The notes beneath the pieces are model-generated. The model saw only the letters and a list, made by a program, of their open reading frames with translations. It was not told the DNA's origin and searched no databases. DNA of 64,000 bases from NCBI RefSeq assembly GCF_025772985.1, contig NZ_JAKMTB010000002.1:124001-188000 (forward strand). The letters are read 5' to 3'. Positions 20,866-30,072 of this stretch are shown piece by piece. Each line of letters opens with the position of its first letter. Positions within the stretch are counted from its first letter, which is position 1. Both the position numbers and the translations under genes were made by a program. The stretch comes from Campylobacter sp. CNRCH_2014_0184h (GTDB lineage Bacteria > Campylobacterota > Campylobacteria > Campylobacterales > Campylobacteraceae).

Positions 20866-22767
20866 ATGTTACAAAAAAATATTAAAAGTATAAAAACCAA
20901 ACTAGGGCAAACCTTATCAACAATTAAAAAAAATAAATATCAAGTTATTCAAAGTAATGATAGTTTAGATATTAATTTTTTAAATACTCAAGATAATACC
21001 TTAATTTACAAAAATCCTTTAGATGAATTAAATATTATGTTAAAAAATTACAATGAAAAATATCATTTATATCCTGTATTGTATTTTTTTGGTTTTGGTA
21101 ACGGAATTTTATATAAAGCTCTTTTGCAAAATCCTCACCATAAAGTGATTATAGTTTTTGAAAAAGACTTAGAGATCATCCACACGGCCTTTAGCATAAT
21201 AGATTTTAGCAAAGAATTACAAGAAGCTAGACTAGTAATCGCTGATATCAATTGCCTAAACACGATAGATTATGAACTAATGTGCAGCCAACAACCTATG
21301 CTCAATTTTGCAAGAACTTATTTTTTAGAATTACATTCTGATTACTATGAAAGATATCATGATGACATACTAAAAGTCAACAACAACATGCTAGAATACT
21401 TAAAAAAAGCTGTATTAAAATATGGAAATTTACCACTTGATGCACTTCAAGGTATAGAACAATTTACCTATAATCTTCCTAAAATGTTAACTCATCCAAA
21501 TTATAAAGAACTTTTAAAAAAAAGAAAAAACTTAAGTGATACAGCCATAATTGTCTCTACCGGCCCTAGTCTTTCTAAGCAACTTCCTTTACTAAAGAAA
21601 TATATCAACAAAGCAACAATATTTTGCGCCGATAGCGCTTATCCTATACTAGCCAAACACAACATTAAACCTGATTATGTATTATCACTAGAAAGAATAT
21701 TAGCTACAAGTGAATATTTTAATAATAACTTTGGTGATTTTGATAAGAATATTATTTTTGCCCTAAAATCATACACTCATCCAAAAACAATACAACATCT
21801 AGAAAATAACAACAGAAACTACATGTTAATTTCTCCCACTGATGCTAAATTTATTTATTTTACGCAATTACACACTTATGGTTATCTTGGAACAGGTTGG
21901 AGTGTGGCAAATATGGCCTCAAATCTTGCGTTTGATTTGAGTCATAAAAATATTATTTTAATTGGGCAAGATTTAGCCTATAGCGAAACTGGAGTATCTC
22001 ATTCTAGTGATTATACTTATCTTACAGATAGTTATATAACTAAAAAACCATATAAAAGAGATTTTGGAAAATATGAATGTGAAGCTTATGGAGGGGAAGG
22101 AGTTGTGCAAAGTTCAGCTGCATGGACTTTATTTAGACAAAATTTCGAAAGCGATATTGTTTTTTTTAAACATTTTGGAGTAACCACATATAACTGCACA
22201 GAAGGTGGAGCTAGAATCAAAAATGCTATAGAAAAACCTTTTAAAGAAACATGTGAAGAGCTATTAACGAAAGAACTAGATAAACCTTTTGCGCCTTTAG
22301 AAAAACCAACCTTAAACAAACAAATCGAACTCATGCTTAAAGCATATGTAAAAATAAAAAAAAGTATTTCAAATTGTCATACTTTAAACAATACCATTAA
22401 AGATCATCTGTCTCATTTAAAATGGTCTTATCAAAATACCCACTCCAAAGAAAATATAGAAAATACGTTCAAAAAAATAGATGAAATCAAACTATATATA
22501 GAAGAACTAAAAGATATGAAAGAGTTGCATGAAACTTTAAGCCCATTGCTTGCTCAGTTTGAATTTAACCTGGCTAAAATTTATGTTCTTAATCCTATTA
22601 ACGAAGATGATATACATAATAAATCACTCTTATGGATTAAAGAACATATTGATTGGCTTGAGTTAATTATTGCCCATATCAAAGCTCACGAACAAGCCCT
22701 ACATAGAGGTGTAATTCCTTTACAAGAAGCTATTATAAAAAGAGGATATGGTCATAAAATCAAATGA
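20866..22767 (+). CDS. maf: Motility accessory factor (Maf), flagellin nonulosonic acid transferase
   Basis: A 633-residue member of the DUF115/MAF family. The central domain shows [14 protein letters not shown] (about residue 225) and the following [13 protein letters not shown] and DYVLSLER, typical of Maf flagellin transferases. These proteins attach CMP-pseudaminic or legionaminic acid to serine and threonine of flagellin in the cytoplasm before export. C. jejuni carries several maf genes, some with poly-G tracts; this one has none. Its stop overlaps pseG by 4 bases. Which flagellar sugar it uses cannot be told. Confidence 0.9.
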   Translation: MLQKNIKSIKTKLGQTLSTIKKNKYQVIQSNDSLDINFLNTQDNTLIYKNPLDELNIMLKNYNEKYHLYPVLYFFGFGNGILYKALLQNPHHKVIIVFEKDLEIIHTAFSIIDFSKELQEARLVIADINCLNTIDYELMCSQQPMLNFARTYFLELHSDYYERYHDDILKVNNNMLEYLKKAVLKYGNLPLDALQGIEQFTYNLPKMLTHPNYKELLKKRKNLSDTAIIVSTGPSLSKQLPLLKKYINKATIFCADSAYPILAKHNIKPDYVLSLERILATSEYFNNNFGDFDKNIIFALKSYTHPKTIQHLENNNRNYMLISPTDAKFIYFTQLHTYGYLGTGWSVANMASNLAFDLSHKNIILIGQDLAYSETGVSHSSDYTYLTDSYITKKPYKRDFGKYECEAYGGEGVVQSSAAWTLFRQNFESDIVFFKHFGVTTYNCTEGGARIKNAIEKPFKETCEELLTKELDKPFAPLEKPTLNKQIELMLKAYVKIKKSISNCHTLNNTIKDHLSHLKWSYQNTHSKENIENTFKKIDEIKLYIEELKDMKELHETLSPLLAQFEFNLAKIYVLNPINEDDIHNKSLLWIKEHIDWLELIIAHIKAHEQALHRGVIPLQEAIIKRGYGHKIK

Positions 22768-23588
22768 AAGTTCTTTTTAGAAGCGATAGTTCTAGCGCTA
22801 TAGGACACGGACATATCAAAAGAGATCTTTTACTAGCTAAACAATACCAAGATGTATCTTTTGCTTGTTTACCACTAAAAGGCTCTTTAATAGATGAAAT
22901 TCCTTATCCTGTATATGAGCTAACAAGTGCTAGCATATACGAACTCATCAATCTCATCAAAAAGGAAAAATTTGATCTTTTAATCATTGATCATTATGAG
23001 ATCACTGCAGATGATGAAAAACTCATTAAATTAGAAACAGGAATTAAAATTCTTAGCTTTGATGATGAGATAAAAGAACATTTTTGCGACATATTGTTAA
23101 ATGTCAATGCTTATGCTAAAGAAAGTGATTATGAAAATTTAGTGCCAAAGTATTGTGAATTAAGATGTGGTTTTTCCTATGCTCTAATACGCGATGAGTT
23201 TTGTCAAGAAAGCAAGATAAAAAGAGAGAAAATTTATGATTATTTTATCTGTATAGGGGGAAGCGATCCAAAAAATATTTCTTTTGATATAGCAAACAAG
23301 CTTAATAAAAATAAAACTGTCATCATAGCTACCACAAAAGCAAATTCTCATCTAAACTTACTTCAAAAATTAAGCCAAAAAAACCCTAATATACAAATTC
23401 TAATAGACCATCCTAGCCTTGCTAGATTAATGAATGAAAGTAAAAAACTCATCATTAGCGCAAGCTCATTAGTCAATGAAGCTTTGATTTTAAAAGCAAA
23501 TTTTAAAGCCATAGCTTATGCTAAAAATCAAGAAAAAATTGCAACTTGGCTTGCTAAAAAAGGTTATGAAGTGGAGAATTTCACATGA
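22764..23588 (+). CDS. pseG: PseG, UDP-6-deoxy-AltdiNAc hydrolase
   Basis: A 274-residue GT-B fold protein like MurG, with the N-terminal loop containing the catalytic H17 (IGHGHIKRD) and the nucleotide-sugar region IGGSDPKN. PseG removes UDP from the 2,4-diacetamido sugar so that PseI can condense it with PEP. Counterpart of Cj1312. It overlaps the next gene by 4 bases. A second, more distant PseG-like protein lies at 31.8-32.7 kb. Confidence 0.92.
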   Translation: MKVLFRSDSSSAIGHGHIKRDLLLAKQYQDVSFACLPLKGSLIDEIPYPVYELTSASIYELINLIKKEKFDLLIIDHYEITADDEKLIKLETGIKILSFDDEIKEHFCDILLNVNAYAKESDYENLVPKYCELRCGFSYALIRDEFCQESKIKREKIYDYFICIGGSDPKNISFDIANKLNKNKTVIIATTKANSHLNLLQKLSQKNPNIQILIDHPSLARLMNESKKLIISASSLVNEALILKANFKAIAYAKNQEKIATWLAKKGYEVENFT

Positions 23589-24271
23589 AAATAATTATTG
23601 CTACTCTTAGACAACATAATATCAATAATTTCTACAAAATAAAAGAATTATATAAAACATACACTTTTTATCTCATAACAAAAAAAGATGATCTTACTTT
23701 AGAAAAAATAACAAAAATAAATCCAGATTACATATTCTTCCCGCATTGGTCTTTCTATATACCTCAAGAAATTTACAATAACTATCGATGTATTATTTTC
23801 CACCTTGGAAATTTACCATTTGGAAGAGGAGGCTCACCTTTACAAAATTTAATCATAAGAGGGATATATAAGAGTAAAATTTGCGCTTTAAAAGCTTGCG
23901 ATGTATTGGATGGTGGAGAAATATATTTAAAACATAATATTAGTTTTAAAATTTCAAATGCACAACAAATTTATGAAAAAATTTCAAAAATCATATTCTT
24001 TAAATTGATACCAAAAATTTTACATACAAAAATCAACCCTCACACGCAAAAAGGAAAAGTAGTAGTTTTCAAAAGAAGAACAAAAGAACAAAGTAATATC
24101 AATACACTTGAAAACCCAAATTTGATAAAAATATACGATTTTATACGCATGCTTGATGCTATTGATTATCCAAAAGCTTTTTTGGAATTTGAAAATATAA
24201 AAATGATTTTTCAAAACGCAAAAAAATACAACAATAAAATAAAAGCAGAGGTAATATTTTATGAAAAATAA
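23585..24271 (+). CDS. Formyltransferase-family protein in the pseudaminic acid operon
   Basis: The 228-residue protein has the core of 10-formyl-THF transferases: [19 protein letters not shown] in place of the usual NxHxSLLPxxRGxxP, and a later aspartate in [10 protein letters not shown]. The catalytic His and Asp are present, but the Asn two residues before the His is Ile here, so chemistry may differ. It is not Fmt: no tRNA-binding C-terminal domain, and it lies between pseG and a PIG-L deacetylase. Sugar N-formylation (for example at N7 or N5 of Pse) is the simplest idea. It was not expected from the C. jejuni order. Confidence 0.65.
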   Translation: MKIIIATLRQHNINNFYKIKELYKTYTFYLITKKDDLTLEKITKINPDYIFFPHWSFYIPQEIYNNYRCIIFHLGNLPFGRGGSPLQNLIIRGIYKSKICALKACDVLDGGEIYLKHNISFKISNAQQIYEKISKIIFFKLIPKILHTKINPHTQKGKVVVFKRRTKEQSNINTLENPNLIKIYDFIRMLDAIDYPKAFLEFENIKMIFQNAKKYNNKIKAEVIFYEK

Positions 24272-24929
24272 AAAAATATTAATAATAGCAGCTCATCCAG
24301 ATGATGAGGTTTTAGGATGCTTTGGAACTATAGCAAGATACATTCAAAAAGGATATGAGGCTTATACTTTAATACTTGGAGAAGGCAAGACAAGCAGATC
24401 AACCAATAACAAAAATGAACAAGAAATTTTAGAAGATGAGTTATTGAAAGCAAATAATTTTTTAGGTATCAAAAAAGTTTTTAGAAAGTTTTTTCCTGAT
24501 AATGCTTTTGACAAAATACCATTATTAGAAATAGTCAAAAGTATCGAAGAAATTAAAAATGAAATTAAACCAAATATAATTTTTACACATTATGAAAAAG
24601 ATCTCAATATAGATCATCAAATTACATACAAAGCAACAATCACTGCTACAAGATCTCTACCAGAAGAAAGCGTTAAAGAAATTTATAGTTTTGAAATTTT
24701 ATCTAGCACAGAATGGAACTATCCATTAAGCTTTCAACCCGATGTTTTTTTTGATATCAGCTCATCATTAGACCTAAAACTACAAGCTATGTCTTTTTAC
24801 CAATCAGAACTAAAACAATATCCCCATCCAAGAAGTTTAGAAGGAATAAAAATAAATGCACAATACCAAGGAATGAAAGTTGGACTTCAGTATGCTGAAG
24901 CATTTAAAAGCATCAAGGTAATAAAATGA
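24261..24929 (+). CDS. PIG-L (LmbE) family sugar deacetylase
   Basis: The 222-residue protein has the zinc motif A-H12-P-D-D15-E near the N-terminus (HPDDEVLGCFG) and the distal histidine in NIDHQITYKAT, so the metal site looks complete. PIG-L enzymes remove N-acetyl groups from GlcNAc-type sugars and related compounds. It overlaps the formyltransferase-like gene by 11 bases and the next gene by 4. Together they suggest replacement of an acetyl group on a nonulosonic acid or its precursor by another acyl group. This is inference from order; substrate unknown. Confidence 0.8.
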   Translation: MKNKKILIIAAHPDDEVLGCFGTIARYIQKGYEAYTLILGEGKTSRSTNNKNEQEILEDELLKANNFLGIKKVFRKFFPDNAFDKIPLLEIVKSIEEIKNEIKPNIIFTHYEKDLNIDHQITYKATITATRSLPEESVKEIYSFEILSSTEWNYPLSFQPDVFFDISSSLDLKLQAMSFYQSELKQYPHPRSLEGIKINAQYQGMKVGLQYAEAFKSIKVIK

Positions 24930-26524
24930 TTACTTATAAAAATTTTACAGAGCTTAGCAAAGAAGAAGAAAAAGAAATTTTTCATATAAGAAATTCTTCA
25001 CGTGTTTCTAAATTTATGAAAACACAACATATTAGCCTAGAAGAACATCAGTTATTTTTACAAAAACTCAAAGAAAATAACAAACAACAATATTTTTTAT
25101 TATTAAAAGACGGTATAAAAATAGGAGTAATATATTTTATCAATATAACCAACCATTCATGTGAATTTGGGCTTTATGGTATTCAAAAAGGCGCAGGTGA
25201 ACTTTTAATGCAAGAAGTTAAAAACTATACTTTTAATGTTTTAAAAGTTCAAACCCTAAATGCTTGTGTTTTTAAAGAAAATATAAAAGCTCTAAATTTA
25301 TACCTAAGACATGGATTTAAAATCATCAAAGATAAAGATGGATTTTACTATCTTGATAACGATGCTAAAACCAAAAGACATTTTTTTGTGATAGGTGGTG
25401 GAAGTCTTCAAGCAGATTTTTTATATGAAGTAAAAAAATACTTTATAACACACTTGTTTGATTATGACAAGCAGTGTTTTTTAAAAAAAGAAGCAGATGT
25501 CTTTCACCTTATAAGTATCCACGAAAAAGAAAAAATTTTAAAACTAGCTCGCCAATACAATATCATAGGTATAGGTACAGTAGCAACAGAATTAGGCAAT
25601 ATAACCTCTTGCTATGTGGGCGAGCATTTAAATTTAGGATTAAACTCCTACGAGGTCGCACTCAATACCACCGATAAATCAAGAATGAAAGATATTTTTA
25701 AAAAACATCATATTCCAACCGCAAAATACGAAAAGATATACAGCATTGATGAACTAAAAACCATCAAACTCAAATTTCCCCTAGTTGTAAAACCTAGCGA
25801 TAGAAGTGCTGGCAGAGGAGTAGTAAAAGTACACAATACACAAGAACTTACACAAGCTTACATCAATGCAAAAAAAATTTCTTATAACAAAATAGTCTTA
25901 GTAGAAGAAGTAGTGGAAGGATCACAATATAGTGTAGAAACCATCACCTCTAACGGAAAGCATCAAATTCTAGCTATCACAGAAGAATATCTACGAGATG
26001 ATGAAAACAAAGATGACTTTCTAGAAACCCAACATCTTGTTCCAGCTAGACTTTCCAAAGAAGATGAAAAATTCATCAAAAAAACCATACTAAAAACCTT
26101 AAAAGCTTTTAAAATTGAATATGGAGCATGTCATATAGAGCTAAAACTAAATAATAATAATGTAAAAATAATTGAAATTGCTAGTAGAGCTGGAGGTTGG
26201 AGGAATGTACTAATACAACATTCCATAGGATTAGACTATAACGCTTTAATTTTACAAAGCATTCTCAAACAAAACCTACAGCTTTGCAAAATTAATAAAC
26301 ACTATTATTGCCTAGTAAAAATGATTTTTACCAAACAAGATTTTCAATTTTATCAATTTTTAAAACAAAACAAACCTGATATGATAGTTAAAGACCATGT
26401 ACTAATAGACAATTCAACAGAATTTCAATATTCATCTTCGCTGCTAGACTCTAAAGGTTATTATTACATTAAAATTCCTAAAAATGAAAATCCAGATGAT
26501 TATATCAATGCTTCATTTTTCTAA
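24926..26524 (+). CDS. PseH-like N-acetyltransferase fused to an ATP-grasp ligase
   Basis: The 532-residue protein has two domains. Residues 1-147 are a GNAT domain close to PseH (IGVIYFINIT, SCEFGLY, then KENIKALNLYLRHGF), which acetylates N4 of the PseC product. Residues 152-532 form a full ATP-grasp unit: a Rossmann start FVIGGGSLQADF, the ATP lysine in VVKPSDRSAGRG (K289), EEVVEGSQYSVE, and the Mg site IELKLNNNNVKIIEIASRAGG. ATP-grasp enzymes join a carboxylate to an amine or thiol through an acyl phosphate. C. jejuni PseH is the GNAT alone. The fused ligase may add an amino acid or other acyl group to the same sugar. Confidence 0.85.
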   Translation: MITYKNFTELSKEEEKEIFHIRNSSRVSKFMKTQHISLEEHQLFLQKLKENNKQQYFLLLKDGIKIGVIYFINITNHSCEFGLYGIQKGAGELLMQEVKNYTFNVLKVQTLNACVFKENIKALNLYLRHGFKIIKDKDGFYYLDNDAKTKRHFFVIGGGSLQADFLYEVKKYFITHLFDYDKQCFLKKEADVFHLISIHEKEKILKLARQYNIIGIGTVATELGNITSCYVGEHLNLGLNSYEVALNTTDKSRMKDIFKKHHIPTAKYEKIYSIDELKTIKLKFPLVVKPSDRSAGRGVVKVHNTQELTQAYINAKKISYNKIVLVEEVVEGSQYSVETITSNGKHQILAITEEYLRDDENKDDFLETQHLVPARLSKEDEKFIKKTILKTLKAFKIEYGACHIELKLNNNNVKIIEIASRAGGWRNVLIQHSIGLDYNALILQSILKQNLQLCKINKHYYCLVKMIFTKQDFQFYQFLKQNKPDMIVKDHVLIDNSTEFQYSSSLLDSKGYYYIKIPKNENPDDYINASFF

Positions 26525-26654
26525 AACCACTACATAATCACTATCACAAATGGTATTATTTTCATGATATACTTCTAAGGTGTTTATTTCTATGTTTTTA
26601 AACATAGAAAAAACTCTTTTTACTTCTTCTTCATCAAAAAAATACATATTCATT
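26511..26654. repeat. Duplicated 144-base segment, copy A
   Basis: This segment, the 3' end of the methyltransferase gene at 26513-27178, recurs at 32717-32860 with about 14 differences by eye and no gaps. Copy A is part of the intact gene. Confidence 0.9.
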
Positions 26655-27178
26655 CCATTTTCAGCATAAGCTGAGCGTTTTGGGTTGTTTTCTTGAATAA
26701 TTATACGATATTTATTTTCACTTTTTATTCCGTATTTATATCTATAATCATTTAAATTGCGGGTTAAAATAAAAGCTTTTCCTTCTTTTTTTAAAACCCT
26801 ATAAATTTCTTGAGCTGCTTTTTCTATAATTTGCTGGTCATTATAATATAACACGCCCCAACATAAAATTCCATCAAAGATTTCATTTTCATAAGGAAGT
26901 TTATTCACACTAGCTAGTTCAACTTGAGCCGTTAAACCATAATGATTTAGTAATTTTTTTGTATACGCAACTCCATTGTTTGAATAATCACAACCATATG
27001 TAATATAGTTATTTTCTGCTAAGAATTTTACATGTCTACCTGCACCACAACCAAGATCCAAAATTTTAGAACCTTTTTTAAAATTTTTAAATACGCATTT
27101 TACATACATTTCATGAGGATAGATTGGATGATGCTTACTATCTCCATGAAGTTGCGACCATTTTTCTTGATTATTCAT
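26513..27178 (-). CDS. Class I SAM-dependent methyltransferase
   Basis: The 221-residue protein has SAM motif I DLGCGAGRH at residues 41-49, CDYS after strand 2, and DGILCWGVLYYN at the motif II region, a type 11 fold. It is the last gene of the minus-strand phosphonate arm and overlaps the kinase gene by 8 bases. It could N- or O-methylate a phosphonate or the glycan. Its 3' end overlaps the convergent PseH-ATP-grasp gene by 12 bases. A deletion remnant of a second copy lies at 32719-32859. Confidence 0.82.
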   Translation of the reverse strand: MNNQEKWSQLHGDSKHHPIYPHEMYVKCVFKNFKKGSKILDLGCGAGRHVKFLAENNYITYGCDYSNNGVAYTKKLLNHYGLTAQVELASVNKLPYENEIFDGILCWGVLYYNDQQIIEKAAQEIYRVLKKEGKAFILTRNLNDYRYKYGIKSENKYRIIIQENNPKRSAYAENGMNMYFFDEEEVKRVFSMFKNIEINTLEVYHENNTICDSDYVVVLEK

Positions 27179-27689
27179 TATTTTCCTTTATAGAGAGTTT
27201 GTCAATGATATTTGCTATTGTTTTTACATTGGTTTGGATTTGAAAATTATCTTTTAGCACTATATCGCTAGTTTTTGGAAACTCCAAAGTCTGATCCACA
27301 CCTGCGATATTTGTTATTTTTTGTTTGAAAAAATTTTTACTATCTCTTTGTTTTCTAATATCCAAAGAAACATCAAGAAATATTTCCAAATATCTTGCAA
27401 AATTCTGTCTATTATAATCTCTAATTTCATCAAACATAGATATGGTTGAAAGTATAACAATAAAATTTTGCTTATATAAAATTTGAGACAGTTTGATATA
27501 GTATTTCGCCATTTTTAATCGAGAATTCTTGGTATATTCAAAATTTTCAACACAAGCCCTCAATTCATCTCCATCTAAGACAATCGATTTTTTATGATAT
27601 TCTTTTTGAAGATATTCCTGCAAGGCATAAGCTAATGTAGTTTTTCCACTCCCACTCAATCCTGTAATAAAAACTAAAACTCCTTGCAA
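27171..27689 (-). CDS. APS-kinase-like (CysC family) kinase
   Basis: A 172-residue P-loop kinase with Walker A GLSGSGKTT at residues 10-18 and the APS-kinase substrate loop LDGDELR. The CysC fold phosphorylates a 3'-hydroxyl of a nucleotide. In C. jejuni capsule phosphoramidate synthesis a CysC homologue (Cj1415) phosphorylates cytidine diphosphoramidate. A similar act on a CMP-phosphonate made by the neighbouring cytidylyltransferase-PEP mutase is possible, but sulfate activation cannot be excluded; no sulfate adenylyltransferase gene is in the window. It overlaps the decarboxylase gene by 16 bases. Its last about 20 residues are related to the C-terminus of the aminotransferase at 32.8 kb. 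Confidence 0.8.
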   Translation of the reverse strand: MQGVLVFITGLSGSGKTTLAYALQEYLQKEYHKKSIVLDGDELRACVENFEYTKNSRLKMAKYYIKLSQILYKQNFIVILSTISMFDEIRDYNRQNFARYLEIFLDVSLDIRKQRDSKNFFKQKITNIAGVDQTLEFPKTSDIVLKDNFQIQTNVKTIANIIDKLSIKENNE

Positions 27690-28765
27690 AAATCTTCCTT
27701 TAACCGCAATATATTCTTAGGTCTCCCAAGGTCACTTCTTGTATACTGCTTGACTTTGATCTCTAAAAAAATCAAACCTTTAAGCTCTTTGATTTCTTTA
27801 AGTTTTCTTTTTAGCTGGCTTATATTAGAAATACTAAAGCAATAATCATAACCACATGATTTAGCTAATTTAACAAATGAAGCATTTTTTGCATTTGTAC
27901 TTTGACCACCTACACTATCATGGATTTCATTATTTAAAACTATATGCAAGAAATTTGAACCTTTAAAATTTAATATAGAACCCATATGCATTATAAAAGC
28001 CCCATCACCATCTAAACATACAACTTTTTTTTGGCTATATTTTGATAAAATATAAGCTAAAGAACTAGCATATCCCATAGATCCTACAACTAAAAAATCA
28101 TTATAATGCTTTTGATTTTTTATTTCACGCAACTCATAACACTCTCTTGAAATAAATCCAGTCGTTGCGACTATTTTTGCGTCAGCAAATACATCATGCA
28201 CCAAAGAAATAGCATGCTCTCTAATAATTTTATATGTATTTGTTTTGCGTTTTAAATGATAAGTGCTAAATGTATTTTTCTCGATTAAAAAAGCTATAAT
28301 TTTTGCTTCATTTTTACTTTTTTTTACTGCATTATAAATTTGTTGTTTTGCTATGGCAATATCTTTATCTAAAATATGATTTTCTATTTTACAAGCATCA
28401 AGGATATCCTTAGTTACCTTTCCTTGTTTTGCATGTTGTGGCTCATCATCCTTGCCCCCACGTAAACCAATAAACAGCACCATCGGAATAGCATAAACCT
28501 CAGGATCTGCAAGCGATAAAATCGGATTTATAGCATTTCCCAATCCGGAATTTTGCATATATACACATGCAATTTGTTTTGTTGCTAAATAATACGCACT
28601 AGCAAAGGCTATAGCTTGCCCCTCATTAGACGTGATAAAAAACTGTTCTTTTGGAAGAATTTCTTCCAAAGCGTTATTAATCGGCTTTAAAAGACTATCT
28701 GGAACGCCAGCGAAAAAAGAAAATTGGCTCTTTAGAATATGAGCAAATTCTAAAGAATCAATCAT
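27674..28765 (-). CDS. Phosphonopyruvate decarboxylase
   Basis: A 363-residue ThDP enzyme, the size of phosphonopyruvate decarboxylase (AepY/Ppd). It shows E48 for cofactor activation (SNEGQAIAFA), QNSGLGNAINP, DDEPQHAKQGK, and the ThDP-Mg motif GDGAFIMHMG to NN. It would turn phosphonopyruvate into phosphonoacetaldehyde, which pulls the unfavourable PEP mutase reaction forward. Sulfopyruvate decarboxylase is similar, but the adjacent PEP mutase decides the call. Its ATG overlaps the mutase stop by 4 bases. Confidence 0.9.
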   Translation of the reverse strand: MIDSLEFAHILKSQFSFFAGVPDSLLKPINNALEEILPKEQFFITSNEGQAIAFASAYYLATKQIACVYMQNSGLGNAINPILSLADPEVYAIPMVLFIGLRGGKDDEPQHAKQGKVTKDILDACKIENHILDKDIAIAKQQIYNAVKKSKNEAKIIAFLIEKNTFSTYHLKRKTNTYKIIREHAISLVHDVFADAKIVATTGFISRECYELREIKNQKHYNDFLVVGSMGYASSLAYILSKYSQKKVVCLDGDGAFIMHMGSILNFKGSNFLHIVLNNEIHDSVGGQSTNAKNASFVKLAKSCGYDYCFSISNISQLKRKLKEIKELKGLIFLEIKVKQYTRSDLGRPKNILRLKEDFCKEF

Positions 28766-30069
28766 TGATTTCCTTTTATTAGTTTAATTAAGTCTAATGC
28801 TGAAATATACTGCTCATCAGCCTCCAAACTTCTTCCATTTTGCAATATTGATGTAGCAGTTGCTTTCATGGAAGAATATGCCGATCTTAACAACTGGTTT
28901 GCATACACAACTAAATTTACACCAGCTTTTTCAAGGTCACTCTCACTTAATGAGGGATAATTTGTAGGTACAACCATCAAAGGTTTTTTATCAGTAAATT
29001 GCTTATATTTATCGCAAAACTCTAAAATTTCATGCCCATCTTTTTGTCTAGAATGTATCATAATAGCATCAGCACCAGCCTTGATATATGCACGAGCTCT
29101 AACCAGAGCATCATCCATTCCTTTTTGCAAGATTAAACTTTCTATTCTTGCTATAATCATAAAATCTTTACTTAATTGAGCCTGCTTTCCCTTTTTTATT
29201 TTTAGGCAAAAATTCTCTATTGTATCTTGTGTATGTCTTAAATCAGATTCACATAATGAATTCTGTTTTAATCCAATTTTATCCTCAATAACAACTGCAC
29301 TTACACCAAGTCGCTCTAATCTTTTAACTGTTAACACAAAATGCGGAATTTGCGATCCTGTATCTCCATCGTAAATAATAGGCTTTGTACAAACCTCTAA
29401 TATATCATTAACTGTAGTTATTCTAGAAGTCAAATCAACAAATTCATTATCTGGTTTTCCTTTTGAACTAGAATCTGTTAAAGAGCTTAGCCATAAAAAA
29501 TCAAAAGATTGCTTATTGCCATATTTATCTTTTGCTGTAAGCTCTTCAATAATCATTGCACTCAAACCACTGTGTGCTTCTATACCTTTAATAAGACTCT
29601 TAACTCCTAGTGCCCTTCTTAAAGATCCTAACCTTTCGTGCGGGAGTATACCTGTTTCTTTAATTTGTTTAATCAAAAGACTTGAAGAAATATCTTGCGT
29701 ATATTTAGGTTCTACAACCTTACCACCCCAAGTTTTCATTAATTCAATAGCTCTTTGACGCGAAGAATTTAAAGGACCGCTTCTCCAATCATCTCCATGA
29801 ACAAGAAAATCAGGTCTATATTTTAGTAAATTTATATCATAATCTTTCTGATCTTGCAACACCACCTCATCAACGCCTTTAATTGATTGTAAAATCATTT
29901 TTCGTTGCTCATAACTCATCAAAGGAATTCTTTTGTAACTAGAAATAGCTTTATCAGAAAAAAGCCCGACGATTACATACCCTAATTTAGAAGCCTCTTT
30001 AATGATGTTTAAATGACCTGGGTGTATAATATCAGCAGCCATTGGAACATAAACTATTTTTTTCTTCAA
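28762..30069 (-). CDS. Bifunctional cytidylyltransferase-phosphoenolpyruvate mutase
   Basis: The 435-residue fusion has a nucleotidyltransferase domain (about 1-138) with H16-P-G-H19 and ISSSLLIK in place of the ISTT motif, and a PEP mutase domain (about 155-435). The latter has WLSSLT near 193, DGDTG at 234-238, the diagnostic E262-D-K with N270-S271 (EDKxxxxxNS), and ARIES. PEP mutase makes the C-P bond by turning PEP into phosphonopyruvate. The N-terminal domain most likely activates the finished phosphonate as a CMP ester. It lies 3 bases downstream of the radical SAM gene. This is the key gene of the block. Confidence 0.93.
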   Translation of the reverse strand: MKKKIVYVPMAADIIHPGHLNIIKEASKLGYVIVGLFSDKAISSYKRIPLMSYEQRKMILQSIKGVDEVVLQDQKDYDINLLKYRPDFLVHGDDWRSGPLNSSRQRAIELMKTWGGKVVEPKYTQDISSSLLIKQIKETGILPHERLGSLRRALGVKSLIKGIEAHSGLSAMIIEELTAKDKYGNKQSFDFLWLSSLTDSSSKGKPDNEFVDLTSRITTVNDILEVCTKPIIYDGDTGSQIPHFVLTVKRLERLGVSAVVIEDKIGLKQNSLCESDLRHTQDTIENFCLKIKKGKQAQLSKDFMIIARIESLILQKGMDDALVRARAYIKAGADAIMIHSRQKDGHEILEFCDKYKQFTDKKPLMVVPTNYPSLSESDLEKAGVNLVVYANQLLRSAYSSMKATATSILQNGRSLEADEQYISALDLIKLIKGNQ

Positions 30070-30072
30070 ATT

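Noticed and set aside
23585-24271. Methionyl-tRNA formyltransferase
   Set aside because: It lacks the C-terminal tRNA-binding domain and sits between pseG and a sugar deacetylase.
27674-28765. Acetolactate synthase or sulfopyruvate decarboxylase
   Set aside because: The protein is too short for acetolactate synthase, and the adjacent PEP mutase with EDKxxxxxNS points to phosphonopyruvate.
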